64,000 nucleotides of DNA from Fibrobacter sp. UWT2 (GTDB lineage Bacteria; Fibrobacterota; Fibrobacteria; Fibrobacterales; Fibrobacteraceae), in the NCBI RefSeq assembly GCF_900142545.1, contig NZ_FRBF01000006.1, forward strand, positions 1 through 64,000. Reading direction: 5' to 3'. A program made the position numbers and the translations under genes. Under the pieces are notes generated by a model. That model made no database searches. It saw only the letters and a program-made list of their open reading frames with translations, and was not told where the DNA came from. Positions 57,534 through 64,000 of this stretch are shown here, in pieces (the stretch's first letter is position 1; each line of letters begins with the position of its first letter).

Positions 57534-58031
57534 TTAGGTCTGTTCTTCGCCGCGGAGCATGATAACCTTACCCGTGCGAATATATTCGACGATTTCGAAC
57601 TTCTGCAACAGGCTCTTGAGCGTGTCAACCTTCTGGCTGTTTCCGGTGATCTGGATGATCATCGAAGTAGCGGTCATATCCACGGTGTTGGCGTGGAAGT
57701 GGTCGCAAAGCTGCAGAATTTCGGTACGCTGGTCCGGAGTGCAACGCACCTTGATGAGTGCGAGTTCCTTTTCGACGGCGTCGGTATCGGTATGGTCCTT
57801 GGCCTGCACCACGTCCACGAGCTTTTCGAGCTGCTTGATAATCTGCATCAAGATCTCGGGGTTACCGTGAGCGATGATGTTCATGCGGCTAAAGTTCGGG
57901 TCGAGCGTGGGGGAGACCACCAGGGAATCGATGTTGTAACCACGACGGGAGAACACGAGGGCGATGCGCACGAGCACGCCTGGGCGGTTTGCAACTAACA
58001 AACTAATAGAATGTGCTTTATCCTTTAACAT
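57534..58031 (-). CDS. ilvN: Acetolactate synthase small (regulatory) subunit
   Basis: This 165-residue subunit has an N-terminal ACT domain (HSISLLVANRPGVLVRIALVFSRRGYNIDSL) and the typical second half (RTEILQLCDHFHANTVDM, then LLQKFEIVEYIRTGKV). It regulates the large subunit and gives valine feedback. The length fits the family. It lies 11 bp downstream of ilvB, with a GGAG ribosome site. An unusually structured 3' region of about 145 bp follows before the terminator. Confidence 0.93.
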   Translation of the reverse strand: MLKDKAHSISLLVANRPGVLVRIALVFSRRGYNIDSLVVSPTLDPNFSRMNIIAHGNPEILMQIIKQLEKLVDVVQAKDHTDTDAVEKELALIKVRCTPDQRTEILQLCDHFHANTVDMTATSMIIQITGNSQKVDTLKSLLQKFEIVEYIRTGKVIMLRGEEQT

Positions 58032-58042
58032 GGCTTATCTCC

Positions 58043-59761
58043 TTAGGTCGATCCCGTGGGCTTTTCAAGTTGAGTCTTCGGCTGTTCGGTAATCATGCTC
58101 GTAATCGGAGCACCGGCCGGAATCATCGGGAACACGTTGTCTTCCTTTTCGCATTCGCAGTGGATGAGCACCGGGCCTTCGTTGTATTCCAAAGCCTTCT
58201 GAATTACGCGTTCGGCGTCGGCGCTGCGCTTGATGCGGAGACCGAGGATGCCGTAGGCTTCAGCGAGCTTCACGAAGTCGGGGTTGCCCTTCATGTCCAC
58301 GCAGCTGTAACGCTTGTCGTAGAACATGTCCTGCCACTGGCGCACCATGCCCAGGTACTTGTTGTCCATCACGAAAATCTTGATGGGGAGCTTGTGAATA
58401 GCGGCCGTTGCAAGTTCGGCTTCAGTCATCTGGAAACCACCGTCACCGCAGAAGGTAATCACCGGCCAACCGCTGGTATTGCCGAAAGCGGCGCCAATGC
58501 AAGATGGGAGGCCAAAGCCCATGGTTCCTGCACCGCCACTGGAGTGGAGCTGGCGCGGATAATTGGTGTGGAAGAACTGTGCCACCCACATCTGGTGCTG
58601 GCCTACGTCGGTCGTGACGATGGCCTTGCCCTGAGTGAGGTCGCTCACCGTCTGAATCACATGCTGCATACGGAGACCGCCCTGCTTCGGGTAGGTCAGC
58701 GGGAAACGCTTCTTCCAGGTCTGGCAGGTCTTCACCCATTCGGCGGTGTCGAGCTTACCCACGAGCGGGAGGAGCTGTTCCAAAACGAGCTTTGCATCGC
58801 CGCACATGAACACATCCGGCTGCAAAACCTTGCCTTCTTCGGCGGGGTCGATGTCGATATGCATCTTGATAGCGTCTTTGCAGAACACTTCGAGCTTACC
58901 GGTAATACGGTCGTCCCAGCGGCTACCGATCGAAAGAATCAAGTCGCAATCGAGAACGGCCTTGTTGGCGTACACGGTACCGTGCATGCCGAGCATACCG
59001 AGAGAAAGTTCATGGTCGGTCGGAAAGGTGCCGAGGCCGAGCAAGGTGCATGCCACCGGGGCGTTCAGCTTTTCGGCGAGTTCCTTCACCTGGCGGCTAG
59101 CGCCAGAAATCATGGCGCCGTGGCCCACGAGCAAGAGCGGCTTCTTGGATTTCTTCAAGTATTCAGCGGCCTTTTCGACGCTTTCAGTAGAAGCGTAGCT
59201 CGGAATTTTGTAACCCGGAAGGTCCATCTTGTCGGTGAACGGAGCGGTGCAGGGGCCTGCAGTCACGTCCTTCGGCAAGTCAATAAGCACGGGACCCGGA
59301 CGGCCGCTGCGTGCAATGTGGAAGGCTTCCTTCATAATGCGCGGAAGGTCGTTGGAATCCTTCACCAAGTAAGAATGCTTCACGGCTGCAAAAGTCATAC
59401 CGCTTGTATCGCATTCCTGGAAGGCGTCCTTACCCAAGTTCGGAGTGGTCGTCTGTGCGGCGAGCACGACGATCGGGCTAGAATCCATAAGGGCGGTGTA
59501 GATACCGGTAAAGGTGTTGGTGGCACCCGGGCCGCTGGTGACGAGAGCGACGCCGACCTTGCCGGTCTGACGAGCGTAACCGTCGGCCATGTGGGTAGCG
59601 CCCTGTTCGTGGCGGGTCAACACGACTTTAATATTGGAATCCAGAATGGCATCGAACATCGGGATGGCCGATCCACCGGGATAACCGAAAATGGTATCAA
59701 TTCCTTCGCGCTTGAGGCATTCGATAATCACCTCTGCGCCACTTAATGGAGAATTTGCCAT
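58043..59761 (-). CDS. ilvB: Acetolactate synthase large subunit
   Basis: This 572-residue ThDP-dependent enzyme makes acetolactate or acetohydroxybutyrate, the first common step of branched-chain amino acid synthesis. The N-terminal ThDP-binding Glu lies in [15 protein letters not shown], preceded by GYPGGSAIP. The C-terminal motif GDGGFQMT...[12 protein letters not shown] binds ThDP pyrophosphate and metal. The start at 59761 ([11 protein letters not shown]) is preferred, with AGGAAA upstream, over an in-frame start 75 bp earlier. No leader peptide or attenuator was recognised upstream. Confidence 0.94.
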   Translation of the reverse strand: MANSPLSGAEVIIECLKREGIDTIFGYPGGSAIPMFDAILDSNIKVVLTRHEQGATHMADGYARQTGKVGVALVTSGPGATNTFTGIYTALMDSSPIVVLAAQTTTPNLGKDAFQECDTSGMTFAAVKHSYLVKDSNDLPRIMKEAFHIARSGRPGPVLIDLPKDVTAGPCTAPFTDKMDLPGYKIPSYASTESVEKAAEYLKKSKKPLLLVGHGAMISGASRQVKELAEKLNAPVACTLLGLGTFPTDHELSLGMLGMHGTVYANKAVLDCDLILSIGSRWDDRITGKLEVFCKDAIKMHIDIDPAEEGKVLQPDVFMCGDAKLVLEQLLPLVGKLDTAEWVKTCQTWKKRFPLTYPKQGGLRMQHVIQTVSDLTQGKAIVTTDVGQHQMWVAQFFHTNYPRQLHSSGGAGTMGFGLPSCIGAAFGNTSGWPVITFCGDGGFQMTEAELATAAIHKLPIKIFVMDNKYLGMVRQWQDMFYDKRYSCVDMKGNPDFVKLAEAYGILGLRIKRSADAERVIQKALEYNEGPVLIHCECEKEDNVFPMIPAGAPITSMITEQPKTQLEKPTGST

Positions 59762-60052
59762 ATAATTTCCTGTACTTAACGGGTTGTTGTTCAAAAAATA
59801 TGGCTGAAATATAGAACGAATGCCCCCTAGTGGCAAGAGATTTACTCTAAAATAACCGAAAATTTTTAATATTTTTTGAAAAGTTGTGAATTTTTATACG
59901 GCGTATTCTGAAAAGTTTGCTTGCTTTAGGTCTATTTTTTGAAATACTTTTGTTTTTGAGTGGGAAAAATGGTGCATTTTTTGTGTAAGTTTGACAAAAA
60001 TTGAATTTTGAATAAAGTAAATTGAACGTTTTTGGACTAAAGTTTGAATGAA
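59762..60052. other. AT-rich gap before ilvB with no gene
   Basis: This strongly AT-rich stretch holds no convincing gene. The only open frame (59847-60125, minus) is low-complexity Phe/Lys/Asn and lacks a ribosome site. It probably contains the ilvB promoter. Confidence 0.55.
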
Positions 60053-60081
60053 AAGACCCTTTCGGAGGTCGAAAGGGTCTT
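60053..60081 (-). terminator. Terminator after ridA
   Basis: AAGACCCTTTCG pairs with CGAAAGGGTCTT over five bases (GAGGT), followed on the minus strand by TTCATTC. It lies 34 bp past the ridA stop. Confidence 0.8.
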
Positions 60082-60114
60082 GAAAAGGTGGCTTTTTGTG
60101 AAAAATGGACTTTT

Positions 60115-60621
60115 TTAGCCTTCAATCCAGCCGTAGCGGCCGTTGAACTTGGCTTCAGCCTTTAAAACTTGGAAGGTACAGCTGATTTCGACAGCCACAT
60201 TCTTGGGCAAATTCGATACGCCTACGGCAGTACGGGCATGCTTTCCGTTTTCACCAAAAATCTTCACGGCAAGTTCGCTGGCGCCATTCAGCACGCTCGG
60301 CTGTTCATGGAATCCCGGTGCAGACTGCACAAAGCCCTGCATCTGGACCAAGCGGAGGGTCTCGTTTTCTTCTAGCAGCGAGAGGGCTGCGGCCACGTTA
60401 TTCATAAGGCAAATAGCGGCGCCTTCAGTGGCTTTTTCAACAGAAATGTCAGTAGGCACAGAACCGCAAAATGCGGAAAAATCACCGTTTACCGAGGGCA
60501 ACTGGCCAGAAACGTAGATGGTGTCGCCATTTCGAGTGGCAGGAACATAGGCGGCGAGCGGTGCGGGGCACTTGGGGAGCGTCAATCCTAGTTCTTGAAC
60601 TTTTTTAACGATTTGTTCCAT
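60115..60621 (-). CDS. RidA family protein (YjgF/YER057c/UK114)
   Basis: This 168-residue protein belongs to the RidA fold family, of the longer subgroup with an N-terminal extension. Signatures are YVPATRNGDTIYVSGQLP, the trimer-contact region AVKIFGENGKHARTAVGVSNLPKNVAVEI (Arg and Glu line the active site) and a C-terminal strand. RidA hydrolyses reactive 2-aminoacrylate and related imines. The ATG at 60621 follows AAGGAG; a longer in-frame start is less likely. It lies near ilvBN, and RidA is known to protect enzymes of branched-chain amino acid synthesis from such imines. Confidence 0.85.
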   Translation of the reverse strand: MEQIVKKVQELGLTLPKCPAPLAAYVPATRNGDTIYVSGQLPSVNGDFSAFCGSVPTDISVEKATEGAAICLMNNVAAALSLLEENETLRLVQMQGFVQSAPGFHEQPSVLNGASELAVKIFGENGKHARTAVGVSNLPKNVAVEISCTFQVLKAEAKFNGRYGWIEG

Positions 60622-60671
60622 ATAGACTCCTTGCTCATTTTTTGCCCCATTAATATACAATTTTATCTGCA

Positions 60672-60711
60672 AAAAAGAACGGCAATTTACACTCTATGTA
60701 TAAATTGCCGT
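60672..60711 (-). terminator. Terminator after the Aas-like gene
   Basis: ACGGCAATTTA pairs with TAAATTGCCGT over about 11 bases; on the minus strand TCTTTTTT follows. It lies 22 bp past the stop at 60734. Confidence 0.88.
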
Positions 60712-60733
60712 GTAATATCGTTTAGTGTGGGGC

Positions 60734-63700
60734 TTATGCTTTCTTTTCGACAAGCTCCAGAGCCATTTTCTTCATTCCGTTGAAGTCCCACTTGCCGGAA
60801 CCCAGCTTCGGAATGTTGTCTACGACAAATACCGCACCCGGCTGCATGAGCGGCGGAATGCCTGCCTTGCGGAGGTTGCGAGAAACGTCTTCGGCGTTCA
60901 CGTTGCCCTTGACCAGGAGCACAATCTTTTCGCCCTTGGCGGAATCGGGCACTGCCGTAACGGCGAATTCGCAATCTTCCATGACCTTGGATTCTGCGAT
61001 GCGCAATTCCACAGCCGTCAACGAAATCATTTCGCCACCGAGCTTAGCGAAGCGGCTGTAGCGGCCGAGAATCTGTACGAATCCGTCCGGAGTGAGTTTG
61101 CATTTGTCGCCCGTCTTGTACCAGCGACGGCCATTGATGTTGATGACCACGGCATCGGTCTTTTCCTTGTCTTTCAGGTATCCCTTCATCACCTGCGGAC
61201 CGGTTACCACCAACATGCCTTCTTCGCCATTGGGCAAGAACTCGTTGGTTTCCGGATCGATGATGGCGCAAATGGCTCCCGGCACGGACATACCGATACT
61301 GGAGTTGTCGCTGCACTTTTCCATGGTCAAGAAGTCATCCAGCAACACGTTCGGGGCGTTCAAGGTAGCAAGCGGCGTCAGCTCCGTACAACCGTAGCCT
61401 TCGTAAACATCCTTGCCGAACTTGAGCTTGAAGGTCTCACGCATTTCGGGGCGGAGCTTTTCAGCACCGGCAATAATATAGCGCAGAGAATCCAAGCACA
61501 TCGGGTGGACCCAACGGTTAATCGCAATAGCACGCAGGAACGTGGGCGTACCCATCATGATAGTGGTCTTGTACTGGGCGCACACGCGAGCGAGCGTCTT
61601 GATGTCCGTCGGATCTGGGCAAAGCACCATGGGCACGCCATCCAACAGCGGCATCATGAAGGTCATGGTGAAGCCGAAGGAATGGAACAGCGGAAGCAAG
61701 GTGGTCATCACGTCGGTGCGACGCAGCTTAATAATGTGGTCGCCTTGTTGGGCGTTCGAAATCACGTTCTTGTGGGTGAGTTCAACACCCTTCGGCGAGC
61801 CTTCGGAACCCGAGCTGAACAGAATCACGGCGTCGTCATCGAGCTTGGCAGAGGTGAACCACAGACGGCGTAACAATCCTGCCGGGCATGTACGAATGAT
61901 GAATGCCGAAACAAAGCGGCAGATGGTTGACATCTTGGCTTCTTCTTCGTCCAGGTAAATCATCTGGCATTTGTCGGCAATCTGTGCGAAGGCCGGGTTC
62001 TTGCCACAAAGCTTGTCGAAGAAGGGGCGAGTCGTAACGACTGTAGAAAGATCTGCCTTTTCGATGCATCCAAGAATCGTATCTACGGGAGCGGAGTAGT
62101 TCAAGTTCACCGTCGTCTTGCCGGTGCCGAGAATAGACATGATGCCGAGAGCGGCGTCGCGGCTGGTGGGCATCATGAAGCCCACGTTCTTGTCGTTCTT
62201 GGTTACAGACTTGATGACCTTGCCGAGGTAATGACACAGGCGAATCATGCCGTAACCGTTCACGTGGTTACCGGCGGGGTCAATCAAAATCATGCGGCTA
62301 CGACGCTTGCGCATGGCCCTGAACCACAGCGGAACAATGGAGGCGGAATGGTCCATGGCAATGTTCCAAATGTCGGTATCCAAAAGTTCCAGGTCGTGGC
62401 GGATTTCTTTTTCGGTAGCGTTCGTCGGCAGCGGCTTCGAGAAACCGACGCTAATGATTCGGTTGAAAGACTGCGGACGGTTCACGCTTTCGCTGGCGTG
62501 GCTGTAACGGCTGCCCCAAAGACCTTGAATGTAGAACGGAATAATCGGAGCTTCGGTGCCTTCAATCGCCTTGGAATAGTCCAGCGAGAAGGTCGACACG
62601 AACGGAGTCTTCGACACTTCGCCTTCCGGGAAAATTACGACCGCTTCGCCGTTCAAGAGTGCCTTGTGGATTTCTTCCATAGCGGGCGCCGGATCGCGGC
62701 GGTTAATGCTGATCAGGAAGTTGCCGTGGAAGAACCAGCGCTGGTACCAGTCGGCAAAAGTGTTGCGGTTGCTTGCAATACGGAGCGGTCTCGGGCTTGC
62801 AATCTGGAGTACCGCCCAGTCAATAAAGCTGAAGTGCGGCCCCACCAAAAGAACCGGGCCCGATTCAGGAATGTTCTGCACGCCCATGACCTTCACCTTG
62901 TAGCGGAATACAAAGGCGAACGCAAAGCGGAGTGCGGCACGCAAAAGGGCCATCGGGTTGTTCTTGAGGTTTGCGATAAAGCAGAGTGCAAGAATCACTG
63001 CCAAAATCATGAAGCAGTAATCAAGCGTAATCGGTGTAAAAATCAAGAGCAGAGTCTGGCCGCCCATAATGACCACGAGCAAGGCCATCTGAATAGCGTT
63101 AGCCACAGCGTGAATGCGGCCTGCTGTATCGGGGCGCGTGTAGCTTTGAATGACCGTACGCAAAATCACGAAGGCGCAGCCGGCGCTCCAGCCGATAATG
63201 CCGTAAAGGATCGCTTGCAACCAGGCGTTATGTACGAACGGGAGTGCAAACATGGTAATGGCGGAGGCCACGGCTGCAAACGGGATCAAGCCTGTTTCGA
63301 CAAAGCCCTTGGATGCCCAACTGGCAGAGAATGCTCCAACCACATAGCCGGCGGTCACGATGAACATGGAAACCGGAATCACGGCGGTGTTCAGCATGTT
63401 CGCCAAGTCTTGAATCAAAATCAGGAAAATCTGCGTCACGCCCCAGAAAGCGGCAAGACCGAGAATCGAAAGGCGTACAATCGGGTGGCTCCAGGTGGCC
63501 GAGAAATTGCGCATGGGGGAGCGCATCTTGAGACTGTCATGCGTTTCGCCGACCTTGATGCAAAAACCGGCAATGGTTGTCACGACACTCAAGCCAAGGT
63601 AAATCCACAATGTAAGGTCAATGCTTACGGGGGAATCGGGCCTGCCCGAAAGTCCCATGGCAAAGAAGGCCGCGGTCGCGGTGCCGAGCACTGAAAGGGC

Positions 63701-64000
63701 CATGTACCAAGAGTTAATCTTGACCAAGTCCTCGCTTTCGACCATCTCTTTCATAATGCCAAGCTTTGCCGGACTGAGTACGGCAAGAAAAATACCGTAC
63801 AAGCCAAGAAGCCCGTAGGCAACCCATTCGGCGCCCGCCACATAGCAGACAACGACTGCAATTACCGAGGCAAGCATTCCCACCGAGGACCACGCCATGA
63901 CGTGACCCTTGTGGAATCGGCCCGCAAAGTAGCTCGCTGCCGGGAGCATAAAGATGCTCGGTGCAAAAATGGCTACCTGCAACAGCATGCTGCGCCACCA
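60734..64000 (-). CDS. MFS-PlsC-acyl-AMP ligase fusion, Aas-like (5' end outside window)
   Basis: The visible 1088 residues run off the window edge, so the true start is missing. Three domains follow in order: an MFS lysophospholipid transporter-like domain (to about residue 360), a PlsC acyltransferase domain with HFSFID (HX4D) near residue 387 and FPEGEVS near 450, and an adenylate-forming ligase with SSGSEGSPKGVELTH near residue 720 and GYGCTELTP. The order matches the LplT-Aas type fusion that imports lysophospholipid and re-acylates it using acyl-ACP. Membrane phospholipid repair is the expected role. Its 3' end has a strong terminator. Confidence 0.88.
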   Translation of the reverse strand, partial: WWRSMLLQVAIFAPSIFMLPAASYFAGRFHKGHVMAWSSVGMLASVIAVVVCYVAGAEWVAYGLLGLYGIFLAVLSPAKLGIMKEMVESEDLVKINSWYMALSVLGTATAAFFAMGLSGRPDSPVSIDLTLWIYLGLSVVTTIAGFCIKVGETHDSLKMRSPMRNFSATWSHPIVRLSILGLAAFWGVTQIFLILIQDLANMLNTAVIPVSMFIVTAGYVVGAFSASWASKGFVETGLIPFAAVASAITMFALPFVHNAWLQAILYGIIGWSAGCAFVILRTVIQSYTRPDTAGRIHAVANAIQMALLVVIMGGQTLLLIFTPITLDYCFMILAVILALCFIANLKNNPMALLRAALRFAFAFVFRYKVKVMGVQNIPESGPVLLVGPHFSFIDWAVLQIASPRPLRIASNRNTFADWYQRWFFHGNFLISINRRDPAPAMEEIHKALLNGEAVVIFPEGEVSKTPFVSTFSLDYSKAIEGTEAPIIPFYIQGLWGSRYSHASESVNRPQSFNRIISVGFSKPLPTNATEKEIRHDLELLDTDIWNIAMDHSASIVPLWFRAMRKRRSRMILIDPAGNHVNGYGMIRLCHYLGKVIKSVTKNDKNVGFMMPTSRDAALGIMSILGTGKTTVNLNYSAPVDTILGCIEKADLSTVVTTRPFFDKLCGKNPAFAQIADKCQMIYLDEEEAKMSTICRFVSAFIIRTCPAGLLRRLWFTSAKLDDDAVILFSSGSEGSPKGVELTHKNVISNAQQGDHIIKLRRTDVMTTLLPLFHSFGFTMTFMMPLLDGVPMVLCPDPTDIKTLARVCAQYKTTIMMGTPTFLRAIAINRWVHPMCLDSLRYIIAGAEKLRPEMRETFKLKFGKDVYEGYGCTELTPLATLNAPNVLLDDFLTMEKCSDNSSIGMSVPGAICAIIDPETNEFLPNGEEGMLVVTGPQVMKGYLKDKEKTDAVVININGRRWYKTGDKCKLTPDGFVQILGRYSRFAKLGGEMISLTAVELRIAESKVMEDCEFAVTAVPDSAKGEKIVLLVKGNVNAEDVSRNLRKAGIPPLMQPGAVFVVDNIPKLGSGKWDFNGMKKMALELVEKKA

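Noticed and set aside
59847-60125. A 92-codon open frame before ilvB
   Set aside because: AT-rich low-complexity sequence, no ribosome site, and it overlaps the ridA terminator.

Overview
The window most likely comes from a Fibrobacter-type bacterium (Fibrobacterota), or a close relative in the Fibrobacter-Chlorobi-Bacteroidetes group. Evidence: lipoproteins with long serine-rich linkers behind the lipid-anchored cysteine, a GLUG-repeat surface protein with a type IX secretion-like tail, TonB and beta-barrel outer-membrane proteins, two DtxR-FeoA-FeoB operons of the kind found in anaerobes, and sigma-54 promoters. The genus is an inference from gene style; no rRNA or other marker gene is present. 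No tRNA, rRNA, CRISPR array, insertion sequence or prophage was recognised.

Layout. 1-3.7 kb: a secreted GLUG-repeat protein. 3.7-9.9 kb (minus): a six-gene operon joining an RND/MMPL exporter, a LolA-like periplasmic protein and an outer-membrane barrel to a private TonB-ExbB-ExbD motor. 10.0-16.5 kb: a first FeoAB pair, a ZIP transporter, a second MMPL exporter and a TtcA-like tRNA thiolase. 16.6-26.1 kb: a siderophore-type iron region (flavodoxin, DUF3793, AraC regulator with two ABC half-exporters, propeller-like lipoprotein, TonB-dependent receptor). 26.2-28.6 kb: an orphan-type P1B metal ATPase with a small partner. 28.7-33.9 kb: dtxR-feoA-feoB and an outer-membrane barrel. 34-43.4 kb: an accessory island with a RhuM-like protein, a structured-RNA candidate, a type I restriction-modification operon and an AT-rich membrane protein. 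43.5-46.6 kb: a second dtxR-feoA-feoB. 46.8-52.8 kb: glutamate synthase gltBD. 52.8-64 kb: a small hydrolase, a His-rich G3E GTPase, an acidic protein, a lipoprotein/radical SAM pair, ilvBN, ridA and a three-domain Aas-like phospholipid enzyme cut by the window edge.

How it works together. Metal handling dominates: three Feo importers, two DtxR-type regulators, siderophore-type transport, flavodoxin, a ZIP transporter, a P1B ATPase and a His-rich metallochaperone-like GTPase. TTAG-N6-CTAA palindromes (the DtxR/IdeR core) precede both dtxR-feoAB operons, DUF3793-flavodoxin and the 32.5 kb barrel gene, which suggests one iron regulon. A separate bipartite motif, CGGNTTTTT-N6-CCNTTTGGAGTAGAA, precedes both MMPL genes, the propeller lipoprotein and the TonB receptor, with a weaker form before feoAB-1. 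Two nearly identical sigma-54 promoters precede gltB and the 32.5 kb barrel gene.

Items most worth a second look are the roughly 41-bp rod-shaped RNA candidate ahead of the restriction operon, the translationally coupled lipoprotein/radical SAM-SPASM pair, the bipartite promoter motif, and the exporter-TonB operon.
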